Shown one piece after another: positions 25,943 to 34,587 of a DNA stretch of 64,000 nucleotides. Position numbers and translations under genes: made by a program. The stretch is from positions 117,090-181,089 of the forward strand of contig NZ_KL591008.1 in assembly GCF_000716335.1 (NCBI RefSeq). The letters run 5' to 3'. Under the pieces are notes generated by a model, which saw only the letters and a program-made list of their open reading frames with translations, had not been told where the DNA came from and searched no databases. The stretch is from Streptomyces sp. NRRL S-118 (GTDB taxonomy: Bacteria; Actinomycetota; Actinomycetes; Streptomycetales; Streptomycetaceae). Each line of letters opens with the position of its first letter. The first letter of the stretch is position 1.

Positions 25943-26551
25943 ATGCAACGCGAGGACATGCCGGGACCCGTCGGACGCCGCCTGTCCACCGAGGACCTCG
26001 CCCGGCCCCGTGACACCGGCACCGACGAGGACACCGCGATGACGGAACCGGGACCGGAGACCGGACGAGGGGCCGCACCGGACCCCGAGCCGGGGCACGG
26101 GCCGGAACCCGGACCGGGTCTCGGGAGCAGGGCGGAACCCGACGTCCCCACCTTCCCCGGTGACAGCACGCCGACCGCCACCGGCGGGGAACCGGTGACG
26201 ACCGGGGGATCCGCGACAGCCGAACCGGCCGCCCCCGCCGGAAGGACGGAGCCCGGCCGGCAGGGGGACGCCCCGCAGGACGCGCCGCGGCTGCTCGCCG
26301 CGGCCGACCAGGACCGCTTCCGCGAGAGCTGGCAGTCGATCCAGAACGAGTTCGTCGACGATCCGCGCGAGGCCGTGCACAAGGCCGACGCCCTGGTCGC
26401 CGACGTCATGCAGCAGCTGGCCACGAACTTCGCGTCCCACAAGAAGGAACTGGAGGGTCAGTGGAACCGCGGTGAGGAGGCGAACACCGAGGACCTGCGG
26501 ATGGCGTTGCGCAGATACCGGTCGTTCTTCAACCGTCTGCTGACCACCTGA
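25943..26551 (+). CDS. Soluble paralogue of the preceding membrane protein
   Basis: 202 residues. Residues 1-110 are Pro/Gly/Glu-rich and probably disordered. Residues ~115-202 repeat the domain of the previous gene: FRESWQSIQNEFVDDPREAV, HKADALVADVMQQL, and the final MALRRYRSFFNRLL. It lacks the membrane helix. The pair is likely translated from one message and could form a membrane-tethered complex; the role is unknown. ATG at 25943 after GGAGGAGGAG. Confidence 0.8.
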   Translation: MQREDMPGPVGRRLSTEDLARPRDTGTDEDTAMTEPGPETGRGAAPDPEPGHGPEPGPGLGSRAEPDVPTFPGDSTPTATGGEPVTTGGSATAEPAAPAGRTEPGRQGDAPQDAPRLLAAADQDRFRESWQSIQNEFVDDPREAVHKADALVADVMQQLATNFASHKKELEGQWNRGEEANTEDLRMALRRYRSFFNRLLTT

Positions 26552-26647
26552 CGAGGCAGTGAAGCACCGAGCCACCGAGCCACCGAGGAACCGAGGCAGC
26601 GAACCACCGGGTCATCGAGACACCCGGACGCAGCCAGCGGCGCAAGG

Positions 26648-26679
26648 CACCCGGACGTGCGGGAACGGGCGTCCGGGTG
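26648..26679 (+). terminator. Hairpin terminator after the paralogue pair
   Basis: Perfect 10-bp stem (CACCCGGACG with CGTCCGGGTG) around a 12-base loop, about 100 bp after the gene ending at 26551. The DNA in between is a loose repeat of CCGAGCCAC-like 9-10-mers. Confidence 0.55.
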
Positions 26680-26749
26680 GCCGTTGACCCGTATCCGGCG
26701 GCGCCGTACCGTGGACGGCCCCATCCGGACCACAGACAGCGGGCGCAAG

Positions 26750-27211
26750 ATGGAACTCGACTCGGCTCCCCGCCGCCGGAGCGCCGCCCTCGTCGGCTCG
26801 GTGCTCCTGGCCATGACCCTGCCGTTCGCCCTCACCGCCTGCGGCTCTGATGCGAGTCCGGGCGCACAGCGACCGGCCCCGCAGCGGCCCGCCGCGGTGC
26901 GGCTGGCGTTCGACAGCACCCCCGTCATCGCCGCGCTCGCCGGTCAGGCCGGTGCGGCACAGCAGGCAGTCGCGCGCACCGCCGCCGACGAGGGGCGGGG
27001 CGTCTGCACGACCGACCCGGCCGACCGGGCGGCCTGCCGCAACCCGGACGGGCACATCCACCCGGACGGCGGCGACGTGGACGGCGACGGCGTGTTCGAG
27101 GACCACGAACCGGTGGGCCCCGGGTACCGGGACCCGCGCGCGTACGACGGCGGGAGGACCTCCGGCGAGACGCAGTGCGACTGGCTCCGTTCGCAGGGCA
27201 TCGCCTGCTGA
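26750..27211 (+). CDS. Small lipoprotein with Ca-binding-like loop
   Basis: 153 residues. The signal peptide ends in a lipobox, LPFALTAC-GSD, so the mature protein begins with a lipid-modified Cys on the outside of the membrane. The C-terminal half has four more cysteines and DVDGDGVFEDHE, which fits an EF-hand/dockerin-type Ca loop. Function unknown. The ATG at 26750 lacks a strong ribosome site; an in-frame ATG at 26657 would give an Arg-rich extension. Confidence 0.7.
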   Translation: MELDSAPRRRSAALVGSVLLAMTLPFALTACGSDASPGAQRPAPQRPAAVRLAFDSTPVIAALAGQAGAAQQAVARTAADEGRGVCTTDPADRAACRNPDGHIHPDGGDVDGDGVFEDHEPVGPGYRDPRAYDGGRTSGETQCDWLRSQGIAC

Positions 27212-27253
27212 ACGGGCATCGCTCCACCCCGGCCCGGTTCCGGCCCGCCGAGC

Positions 27254-27285
27254 GCGGTGCGGCCACGTGTGCGCGGCCTCACCGC
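27254..27285. terminator. Possible hairpin terminator between convergent genes
   Basis: GCGGTGCGGCC and GGCCTCACCGC form an 11-bp stem with one mismatch between the lipoprotein gene and the convergent aldo/keto reductase gene. Weaker than the other terminators listed. Confidence 0.35.
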
Positions 27286-27299
27286 ACCGGCGCGGACGA

Positions 27300-28133
27300 T
27301 CAGCTGTAGTCGAACGTGGCCGGGTCCGGGCCCAGCCGCTTGCCCTCGTCGAGGGCCGCGAAGGCCGCCAGGTCGTCGGCGTCCAGCTCGAAGTCGAAGA
27401 CGTCGATGTTCTCCCGGATCCGCGAGGGCGTCACGGACTTCGGGATCACCACGTTGCCGATCTGCAGGTGCCAGCGCAGCACCACCTGCGCCGGGGTGCG
27501 GTCGTGCTTGCGGGCGATGGCGACCACGGTCGGCACCTCCAGCAGGCCCTTGCCCTGCCCCAGCGGCGACCACGCCTCCGTGTGGATGTCGTGCCGGGCG
27601 TGGTACGCCCGGGACTCGGCCTGCTGCAGCTGCGGGTGCAGCTCGATCTGGTTGAGCACCGGCACGACCGAGGTCTCGCCGATGAGGCGCTCCAGGTGGT
27701 CCGGGAGGAAGTTGGAGACGCCGATCGCCCGGGCGCGGCCGTCCGCGTAGATCTTCTCGAAGGCCTTGTACGTGTCGACGTACAGGTCCTTCGAGGGCAG
27801 CGGCCAGTGGATGAGGTAGAGGTCGACGTAGTCGAGGCCGAGCCGGTCCAGCGAGGCGTCGAACGCCCGCAGCGTCGAGTCGTAGCCCTGCTCGCTGTTC
27901 CAGAGCTTGGTGGTGACGAAGAGCTCCTCGCGCGCGATGCCGGAGGAGGCGATGGCCTCGCCGGTGCCCTTCTCGTTCTCGTAGATCGCGGCGGTGTCGA
28001 TGCTGCGGTAACCGGCGTCCAGGGCCGTGCCCACCGCCTTCGCCGCCTCGTCGTCGGGGACCTGCCAGACGCCGAAGCCGAGCTGCGGCATGGGAACGCC
28101 GTTGTTGAGGGTGATGGAGGGGCCCTTGCTCAC
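27300..28133 (-). CDS. Aldo/keto reductase (2,5-diketo-gluconate reductase-like)
   Basis: 277 residues of the AKR5 type. NADPH-dependent carbonyl reductase with the catalytic set: D in GYRSIDTAAIYENEKG, Tyr in the same segment, Lys in LFVTTKLWNSEQ, His in YLIHWPLPSK. NADPH-binding signature VVIPKSVTPSRIRENIDVFD. The GTG at 28133 is chosen as start because the fold begins at PSITLNNGVPMPQLGFGVW; AAGGA lies ten bases upstream. Confidence 0.93.
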   Translation of the reverse strand: MSKGPSITLNNGVPMPQLGFGVWQVPDDEAAKAVGTALDAGYRSIDTAAIYENEKGTGEAIASSGIAREELFVTTKLWNSEQGYDSTLRAFDASLDRLGLDYVDLYLIHWPLPSKDLYVDTYKAFEKIYADGRARAIGVSNFLPDHLERLIGETSVVPVLNQIELHPQLQQAESRAYHARHDIHTEAWSPLGQGKGLLEVPTVVAIARKHDRTPAQVVLRWHLQIGNVVIPKSVTPSRIRENIDVFDFELDADDLAAFAALDEGKRLGPDPATFDYS

Positions 28134-28230
28134 GAGCGGTCGATCCTTACGTCGTGTTCCTTGCGTACTCCGATGGTCAACGAGCACCTACCCCGACCTG
28201 TTCCCCGAGGCACCTATTGACCGTGGCCCG

Positions 28231-30054
28231 TCACCGGTAGAGCGCGTCGACCTCGGCCGCGTACGCCGTCTCGATCGCCTTGCGCTTCAGCTTGAGCGAC
28301 GGTGTGAGCAGGCCGTGCTCCTCGGTGAACGGATGCGCCAGTATGCGGAACGTCCGGATGGACTCGGCCTGCGACACCGTCGTGTTCGCGGCCACCACCG
28401 CCCGTCGGATCTCCATCTCCAGCGACGGGTCGCGCACCAGTTCGGCCGGCGGCAGGGGAGCCCGGTTCTGCATCGCCAGCCAGTGCTCCACCGCCTCCTG
28501 GTCGAGGGTGACCAGCGCCGCGATGTAGGGGCGGTCGTTGCCGACCACGATGCACTGCGCCACCAGCGGATGCGCCCGCACCCGGTCCTCAAGGGCGGCC
28601 GGGGAGACGGTCTTGCCGCCCGACGTCACGAGGACCTCCTTCTTCCGCCCGGTGATGGTCAGGTAGCCCTCGGCGTCCAGCGTGCCGAGGTCGCCGGTGG
28701 CCAGCCAGCCGTCCTTCAGCACGGTGTCGGTCGCGGCGGGATCGTTGAGGTAGCCGGAGAAGACGTGCCCGCCGCGCAGCCAGATCTCGCCGTCGTCGGC
28801 GATGCGCACCGTCGTGCCCGGGATCGGCCGGCCCACGGTGCCGTACTTCGTGCGCTCGGGCGGGTTCGCGGTCGCGGCCGCCGACGACTCGGTCAGCCCG
28901 TACCCCTCGTACACCGTCACGCCCGCGCCCTCGAAGAACAGGCCCAGGCGCCGGGACATGGCCGAGCCGCCGGACATGGCGTGCCGCACCCGGCCGCCGA
29001 GGGCGTCGCGGACCTTGCCGTACACGACCTTCTCGAAGAACTGGTGCTGCATGCGCAGCGCCGCGGACGGGCCGGGCCCCATACCGAACGCCTTGAGCTC
29101 CAGCGCCTCCGCGTAGCGCACCGCAACCTCGACGGCCTTGTCGAAGGGGCCCGCCTTGCCGGCCGCCTCCGCCGCGCGCCGCGCCGCGTGGAAGACCTTC
29201 TCGAAGATGTACGGCACGGCCAGGACGAACGTAGGCCGGAACGCCGCCAGGTCCGGCAGCAGCGCGCTCGCCGCCAGGACCGGCTGATGACCGATCTTCA
29301 CCCGCTTGCGGACCGCCGCCACCTCCACCATGCGCCCGAAGACGTGCGCGAGCGGCAGGAACAGCAGGGTGGAGGCCTCGTCGCCCGGCTTGGAGTGGAA
29401 CACCGTCTCCCAGCGGCCGACCAGGGTGTCCGCCTCGAACATGAAGTTGGCGTGGGTGAGGACGCAGCCCTTGGGGCGGCCGGTCGTCCCGGACGTGTAG
29501 ATCACGGTGGCGACCGATTCCGGGGTGACCGCCCGCCGGTGGCGGTGCACGACCTCGTCGTCGATGTCCGCACCCGCCGCCAGCAGCTCGTCGACGGCGC
29601 CCGCGTCCAGCTGCCACAGCCGCTGGAGCCGCGGCAGCCGGTCGATCACCGAGCCGATGGTCATGGCGTCGTCCTCGTGCTCGACCACGCACGCCGTGAC
29701 CTCGGCGTCGTACAGCATCCAGTGCACCTGGTCGGCGGAGGAGGTGGGGTAGACCGGCACGGGCTGGGCGCCCACCGTCCACAGCGCGAAGTCGAACAGC
29801 GTCCATTCGTAGCGCGTCCTGGACATGATCGCGACACGGTCCCCGAACCGCACGCCCTGTGCGAGCAGCCCCTTCGCGAGCGCCAGCACCTCGTCGCGGA
29901 ACTGCGCCGAGGTGACGTCGCGCCACTGCCCGTCCCCGCCCTTGCGGCCGAGCGCGACCCGGTCCGGGTCGTCCCGGGCATGGTCGAACACGGCGTCGGC
30001 GAGCCCGCCGACCAGGGGAGCTGTCGCCATGGGTGGGACGGTGAACTCGCGCAA
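28231..30054 (-). CDS. Long-chain fatty acid-CoA ligase (AMP-dependent synthetase)
   Basis: 607 residues. An ANL-superfamily adenylating enzyme that activates fatty acids to acyl-AMP and then acyl-CoA. Motifs: VIYTSGTTGRPKGCVLTHAN (P-loop), YEGYGLTESS, GWLATGDLGTLDAEG and ITGRKKEVLVTSGGKTVSP. Long-chain FAA1-type proteins in actinobacteria begin MREF; here that is the TTG at 30054 after AAGGAG, seven bases upstream. ATG at 30030 is the alternative. It stands alone and is probably cytosolic or membrane-associated. Confidence 0.93.
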   Translation of the reverse strand: MREFTVPPMATAPLVGGLADAVFDHARDDPDRVALGRKGGDGQWRDVTSAQFRDEVLALAKGLLAQGVRFGDRVAIMSRTRYEWTLFDFALWTVGAQPVPVYPTSSADQVHWMLYDAEVTACVVEHEDDAMTIGSVIDRLPRLQRLWQLDAGAVDELLAAGADIDDEVVHRHRRAVTPESVATVIYTSGTTGRPKGCVLTHANFMFEADTLVGRWETVFHSKPGDEASTLLFLPLAHVFGRMVEVAAVRKRVKIGHQPVLAASALLPDLAAFRPTFVLAVPYIFEKVFHAARRAAEAAGKAGPFDKAVEVAVRYAEALELKAFGMGPGPSAALRMQHQFFEKVVYGKVRDALGGRVRHAMSGGSAMSRRLGLFFEGAGVTVYEGYGLTESSAAATANPPERTKYGTVGRPIPGTTVRIADDGEIWLRGGHVFSGYLNDPAATDTVLKDGWLATGDLGTLDAEGYLTITGRKKEVLVTSGGKTVSPAALEDRVRAHPLVAQCIVVGNDRPYIAALVTLDQEAVEHWLAMQNRAPLPPAELVRDPSLEMEIRRAVVAANTTVSQAESIRTFRILAHPFTEEHGLLTPSLKLKRKAIETAYAAEVDALYR

Positions 30055-30380
30055 GGGCCTGCTCCTTGTGACGCTCCGCACAGCGGAGGGTGACGGTACC
30101 CCACGCGCAGGTGCGGCGGGAGGGGCTTCAGGAAGCCCGCACATGACGCATCGCCACAGGTCAGACGCTCCGTGCCCGGCCACGGGGGGTGCGCGGCGAA
30201 GGATCCTGACTTGGGAGTAAGGAGGAGGGCCGGGAATCTCCACCGGATCTGTACGCCATGCACACGCGCGATCACTGGTCTGAGCGCGCGAAGCGCCCCA
30301 TGGCTGGCGCGCTCGGGATCAGTCCCGGGCTGTCGACGACCGACCGACCGACCGGCCGGGCCCGCCCGGAAGGACGGCTG
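30055..30380. other. Intergenic region upstream of the fatty-acyl-CoA ligase
   Basis: No gene recognised in this 326-bp gap. It must hold the promoter of the ligase gene. An 8-bp inverted repeat (GAGCGCGC at 30282-30289 with GCGCGCTC at 30307-30314) may be a weak terminator. A stretch near 30200 translates like a tRNA shadow, but no tRNA cloverleaf can be folded. Confidence 0.35.
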
Positions 30381-30700
30381 TCAGCCGTGCAGCCGTTCGC
30401 CGCCGGCCAGGATCGCCGGGCCCAGCGCGTCCGCCGCCTCCTTCGCCGGGCCCCGGGACCGGCCGCGCAGGAGGGCGAAGTCCACGTCGCCGCGGTCCGG
30501 CAGGCCGGCCCGCGCCGTTACCGGTGCCGGACCCGGCGGTACCGGTCCGCGTGCGTGGGCCAGCACTCCCAGCCCCGCACGGGCCGCCGCGATCAGGCCG
30601 CTCAGGCTCGTACGCGAACAGACGACGCGCCCCGGACGGCCCTGCCCTCCAGCGCCTCCAGCGCCTTCAGGGCGCGGGCGCGCGTGATGCGCGGCGGGAA
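30381..30700 (-). pseudogene. LysR-type regulator remnant (C-terminal part)
   Basis: The last ~85 residues, VVCSRTSLSGLIAAARAGLG, then VLAHARGPVPPGPAPV, DVDFALLRGR and a final ILAGGERLH, match the end of the effector domain of LysR regulators. Just upstream, ALKALEALEGRAVRG continues the same protein in another frame, and the DNA-binding half is absent. I read it as a decayed gene with at least one frameshift near 30630. Confidence 0.5.
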
Positions 30701-30833
30701 GGCGATCGGCGGAAGCCCGCCGCCGAGGGCGACGCCGACCGGACGGCCCGCCCCCGCTCACCCGCGCCGGGGGGCGGGCCGGATCGCGACCCCACCGGCC
30801 GGGGTTGATCATCCCGGGGGCTACCGTGACGTC

Positions 30834-31355
30834 ATGCCCGCATTCGATGCCAGCCGCGCCGCGCTCGTCCTGGTCGACCTGATGGAGCGCATCGTCGCCC
30901 TGCCGCTCGCTCCCCGCCCCGGGGCCGACGTCGTCGCCACCGCCACCGGGCTCGCGGCGGCGTTCCGCGCCGCGGGCGCGCCCGTCGTCCTCATCCGTGC
31001 CGAACGCCCGGGCACCGACCCCCAGCCCCCCGGCAGCGGCTTCGTCCCCGGCCTGGTCCACGACGGCGACCTCGTCGTCGTCAAGCGCACCATCGGCGGC
31101 TTCCACGGCACCGCCCTGCACGACCTGCTCACCGAGCGCGGCGTCACGACCCTCGTGTTCGGCGGCATCGCCACCAACCTCGGCGTCGAGTCCACCGCCC
31201 GCTCCGCCGCCGACCTGGGATACGACCTGTACTTCGCCGAGGACGCCCTGACGGCCCTCACCCCCGAGGAGCACCGGGCGGCCGTCGAGCTGAACTTCCC
31301 CCGCCTCGGCACCGTCACGCGGGCGGCAGCCCTGACGCCGGACGCCGCCCGGTGA
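30834..31355 (+). CDS. Isochorismatase-fold protein lacking the catalytic cysteine
   Basis: 173 residues with the isochorismatase-like hydrolase fold. Asp of the triad in ALVLVDLMERIVAL and Lys in VVVKRTIGGFHGTAL are present, but the nucleophile Cys is replaced: FGGIATNLGVESTARSAADL has Gly where hydrolases have Cys. Proteins of the YecD-like branch have the same Gly; their activity is not established to my knowledge. Its GTGA overlap with the ferredoxin gene links the two proteins. Confidence 0.85.
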   Translation: MPAFDASRAALVLVDLMERIVALPLAPRPGADVVATATGLAAAFRAAGAPVVLIRAERPGTDPQPPGSGFVPGLVHDGDLVVVKRTIGGFHGTALHDLLTERGVTTLVFGGIATNLGVESTARSAADLGYDLYFAEDALTALTPEEHRAAVELNFPRLGTVTRAAALTPDAAR

Positions 31356-31768
31356 ACCGCGGCCCGCTGAACCGCACGCCCGCCGCCCGCACATGGATAC
31401 GCCCCGGGGCTTCCCGCCCCTGCAGCCTCGTGGTCTGCCGGGGCTGCTGCTGCGGCGACGCCCGCAAGCACCCCGGTACCGACCACGCCGGTCAGCTGCG
31501 ACGGTTGCAGGAGGCCGCGGCGGCCTCCGGCGGGCGGCTCGCCGTCCGCACCAGCGACTGCCTCGGCCCGTGCGGCCAGGCCAACGTCGTGGTGGTCCAG
31601 CCCTCCACGGAGGGCCGCCGGCGGGGTGCCCGCGCCGCGTGGATCGGCTGGGCGCTGGACGACGACTGCCTCGACGACATCCTGGAGTGGGTCGAGGCGG
31701 GCGGGCCGGGTGTCGCACAGCCCCCGGACACGCTCACGCTCCAGATGATCGACCCGCCGCGCTCGTAG
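31352..31768 (+). CDS. Thioredoxin-like [2Fe-2S] ferredoxin
   Basis: 138 residues. Four cluster cysteines are seen as LVVCRGCCCGDARKHPG (with an extra Cys) and TSDCLGPCGQANVVVV, the spacing of the thioredoxin-fold 2Fe-2S ferredoxins related to the NuoE C-terminal domain. It would serve in electron transfer. The GTG start at 31352 overlaps the upstream stop codon by 4 bp. The convergent neighbour is fdhD, a formate dehydrogenase accessory gene; a shared redox role is plausible but inferred. Confidence 0.85.
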   Translation: MNRGPLNRTPAARTWIRPGASRPCSLVVCRGCCCGDARKHPGTDHAGQLRRLQEAAAASGGRLAVRTSDCLGPCGQANVVVVQPSTEGRRRGARAAWIGWALDDDCLDDILEWVEAGGPGVAQPPDTLTLQMIDPPRS

Positions 31769-31879
31769 CGCAGGGGCCCGCGGCGCCGGCGGGCGCAGGG
31801 GGCGCACCTCGCCGGCCGGTCCGCCTGCCCCGGGCGCCCGCGGACGCGGGGCCCGCGGTGCCGCCGGCCGGACCGCCGC

Positions 31880-32728
31880 TCAGCCCCGCGAGGCCGCGGC
31901 CGGCAGGGCGATGCGGTTCTCGCCCGCGTACACGTTCATGTTCCGGCCGCGCAGGAAGCCCACCAGCGTCAGTCCCGTCCCGGCCGCCAGGTCCACCGCG
32001 AGCGACGACGGCGCCGACACCGCCGCCAGCACCGGGATGCCCGCCATCACCGCCTTCTGCGCCAGCTCGAAGGAGGCCCGCCCCGACACCAGCAGCACCG
32101 CCCGGTCCAGCGGCAGCAGGTCCTCGCGCAGCGCGCGCCCCACCAGCTTGTCCACCGCGTTGTGGCGGCCGACGTCCTCCCGTACGTCCAGCAGCTCGCC
32201 CTCCTCCGAGAACAGCGCGGCCGCGTGCAGCCCGCCGGTCCGGTCGAAGACCCGCTGTGCCGCGCGCAGCCGCTCGGGCAGCTCCGCCAGCAGCCCCGGC
32301 TCCAGCCGCAGCGGGGGAGCGTCGGCGATGGGGAAGCGCGCGGTGGTGCGTACGGCGTCGAGGCTGGCCTTGCCGCACAGCCCGCACGACGACGTCGTGT
32401 AGACGTTGCGCTCCAGCGTGATGTCCGGCACGGGGACGCCCGGGGCGAGCTGGACGTCCACGACGTTGTACGTGTTGGAGCCGTCCTCCGCGGCGCCTGC
32501 GCAGTACACGATGTTCCGCACGTCCGACGCCGAGCCGAGGACGCCCTCGCTGACGAGGAAACCCGCCGCGAGCGCGAAGTCGTCGCCCGGCGTGCGCATG
32601 GTGATGGCGAGCGGCCGGCCGTTCAGCCGGATCTCGAGGGGCTCCTCGGCGACCAGGGTGTCGGGGCGGGCGGAGACGGCCCCGTCCCGGATGCGGATGA
32701 CGCGGCGGCGCTCGGTGACCCGTCCCAT
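31880..32728 (-). CDS. fdhD: Formate dehydrogenase accessory sulfurtransferase FdhD
   Basis: 282 residues. FdhD passes sulfur from a cysteine desulfurase to the molybdenum cofactor of formate dehydrogenase. The CxxC motif is in [14 protein letters not shown]; also typical are [13 protein letters not shown] and [15 protein letters not shown]. No formate dehydrogenase subunit gene is in this window. ATG at 32728. Confidence 0.95.
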   Translation of the reverse strand: MGRVTERRRVIRIRDGAVSARPDTLVAEEPLEIRLNGRPLAITMRTPGDDFALAAGFLVSEGVLGSASDVRNIVYCAGAAEDGSNTYNVVDVQLAPGVPVPDITLERNVYTTSSCGLCGKASLDAVRTTARFPIADAPPLRLEPGLLAELPERLRAAQRVFDRTGGLHAAALFSEEGELLDVREDVGRHNAVDKLVGRALREDLLPLDRAVLLVSGRASFELAQKAVMAGIPVLAAVSAPSSLAVDLAAGTGLTLVGFLRGRNMNVYAGENRIALPAAASRG

Positions 32729-33234
32729 GACTCCTCAGTCCCGGTTGCGGAGGTTCTGTACGTGCGGAAGGCCGCACCGGCCCTCGATGCGGAAGGTGCC
32801 GCGGTCACCGGGTGGTCGTGCGGTGAGGTGACCCCGACGATCTCATTGTCCTGCACGGGCGGGGCGGGGATGCAGCCGACTCCGCGGGAGGCACGGACCG
32901 TGACCGGTTCCGTCCGGCGCGATGCGTCCCCCGCAGCCCCAGCCCCAGCCCCCCAGCCCGCCACTCGCTCCCGCTCCGGAAGCCGGGCGTGTCCGTCGCG
33001 GTGTTCCGCCCCCGACTCGCCCCGCACGCGTCGGCGTACCTCCAGGTCGGCAGCCCTGCGGCGTTCGGCCGGTGCCCCGGAAGATGTTGCGGAGTCTCCA
33101 ATCGGCGGCCGGGAATCCTGTCGGATCACTTGTCCTGTTACCGGTGAGTCGCTGACCAGACTGGGACACTCGTGCGCGCGCTTCGCGTGCGCCTCCCACC
33201 TCGTACGCTTCGTTCACCCAAGGGGGTCCCGGGC
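32729..33234. other. 506-bp intergenic region between fdhD and a KAS III gene
   Basis: No protein-like reading frame on either strand: translations are Arg/Pro/Ser-rich without family resemblance. A -10-like TACGCT lies at 33204, about 30 bp before the KAS III start. The two divergent promoters must lie here. Confidence 0.4.
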
Positions 33235-34182
33235 ATGACGGGCACTCGTATCGCCGCGCTCGGGCACTACCAGCCCGCCAAGGTGCTCACCAACGACGAC
33301 CTGGCCGCGCTGGTCGACACCAGCGACGCGTGGATCAGCAGCCGGGTCGGCATCCGCACCCGGCACGTGGCGGGACCGGACGAACCGGTCGACGAGATGG
33401 CCGCGCACGCCGGGGCCAAGGCCCTCGCCTCTGCCGGGCTCACCCCCGCCGACGTCGACCTGGTCCTCGTCGCCACCTCCACGGCGATCGACCGCTCCCC
33501 GAACACCGCCGCCCGGGTCGCCGCCCGGCTCGGCATGGCGTCCCCCGCCACCATGGACCTCAACGTGGTGTGCGCCGGCTTCACGCACGCGCTGGCCACC
33601 GCCGACCACGCCGTGCGCGCCGGGTCCGCGACCCGCGTCCTCGTCATCGGCGCCGACAAGATGACCGAGGTCACCGACTGGACGGACCGGACCACCTGCG
33701 TCCTGGTCGGCGACGGTGCGGGCGCGGCCGTCGTCGAGGCCGCACCGGACTCCGTCGGCGCCGGGATCGGCCCGGTGCTGTGGGGTTCGGTGCCCGAGAT
33801 GGGGCACGCCGTCCGCATCGAGGGCACCCCGCCGCGCTTCGCCCAGGAGGGGCAGACGGTCTACCGGTGGGCCACCACCCAGCTCCCGCCCATCGCCCGC
33901 CGGGTGTGCGAGCGGGCCGGCGTCGCGCCCGAGGACCTCGCCGCGGTCGTCCTCCACCAGGCCAACCTGCGCATCATCGAGCCGGTGGCGCGGCGGATCG
34001 GCGCGGTCAACGCCGTCATCGCCCGGGACGTGACCGAATCGGGGAACACCTCGGCCGCCTCGATCCCGATGGCCTTCTCCAAACTCGTCGAACGCGGCGA
34101 GGTCACCTCCGGCGCGCCGGCCCTGCTGTTCGGCTTCGGCGGCAACCTGTCGTACGCCGGCCAGGTCGTCCGCATCCCGTGA
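33235..34182 (+). CDS. 3-oxoacyl-ACP synthase III family protein
   Basis: 315 residues, FabH-like thiolase fold. It joins an acyl-CoA primer to malonyl-ACP or a similar extender. The catalytic triad is complete: Cys113 (NVVCAGFTHAL), His241 (VLHQANLRII) and Asn271 (ESGNTSAASIPMA), with the final GFGGNLSYAGQVV. No ACP, KAS II or ketoreductase gene is near, so it may be a stand-alone starter or acyl-transfer enzyme, not the housekeeping FabH. ATG at 33235 is preceded by only a weak site. Confidence 0.9.
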   Translation: MTGTRIAALGHYQPAKVLTNDDLAALVDTSDAWISSRVGIRTRHVAGPDEPVDEMAAHAGAKALASAGLTPADVDLVLVATSTAIDRSPNTAARVAARLGMASPATMDLNVVCAGFTHALATADHAVRAGSATRVLVIGADKMTEVTDWTDRTTCVLVGDGAGAAVVEAAPDSVGAGIGPVLWGSVPEMGHAVRIEGTPPRFAQEGQTVYRWATTQLPPIARRVCERAGVAPEDLAAVVLHQANLRIIEPVARRIGAVNAVIARDVTESGNTSAASIPMAFSKLVERGEVTSGAPALLFGFGGNLSYAGQVVRIP

Positions 34183-34587
34183 GGGCGCCGGGGCCGGTGC
34201 GGGCCCCGTCGCTCCGTGGCGCCGGCCGCGTACGTGCCGGTTCGGGCACCACGGGCTGATCGCGGCCCCCGCCGCCCGCCGGCCGACGTGGTCGCGCCCG
34301 GCAGTCCCGACCCGGTGACGGGACGCGTCGCGCCACCGCGGTCATGCGGGCCCGCCCCGAACCCACGTGGCCACGCGCCACCGGCGCGACACGGACCGTC
34401 CCGCGTTCCGGCCCCGCGGCCGCCTTTGTCCTCGGTGAGGAGAAAGTCGGCATGGATTGCTGCGCAACTTCTTCCCCCTGTGGCAAAGCGCTGCTACGTT
34501 CCCCCCGAAAGCCCGGCCGGACACGGTTGCTCGCCGGTCCGGGCGGCATCACCGAGCCACGGAGGCGGGGAGGGACGGGTGAGACGT
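34183..34587. other. Regulatory region upstream of the ROK gene
   Basis: No gene in this 405-bp gap. It contains the operator-promoter element described at 34424-34500; the rest is GC-rich DNA without repeats that I can see. Confidence 0.5.
34424..34500 (+). promoter_or_regulatory. ROK operator and promoter box, copy 1
   Basis: Inverted repeat CTTTGTCCT-CGGTG-AGGAGAAAG followed by T (34424-34447), then a 45-bp gap, then GCTACGTT (34493-34500), whose TACGTT can act as a -10 box. The same arrangement, with the same spacing to the base, occurs at 42106 before the 1241-residue exported protein. It lies about 90-160 bp before the ROK gene. Self-regulation by the ROK protein is the natural inference. 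Confidence 0.65.

Noticed and set aside
30172..30260. Possible tRNA, because a translated stretch resembles a T-arm shadow
   Set aside because: No acceptor or anticodon stem can be formed on either strand and the T-loop sequence is wrong.
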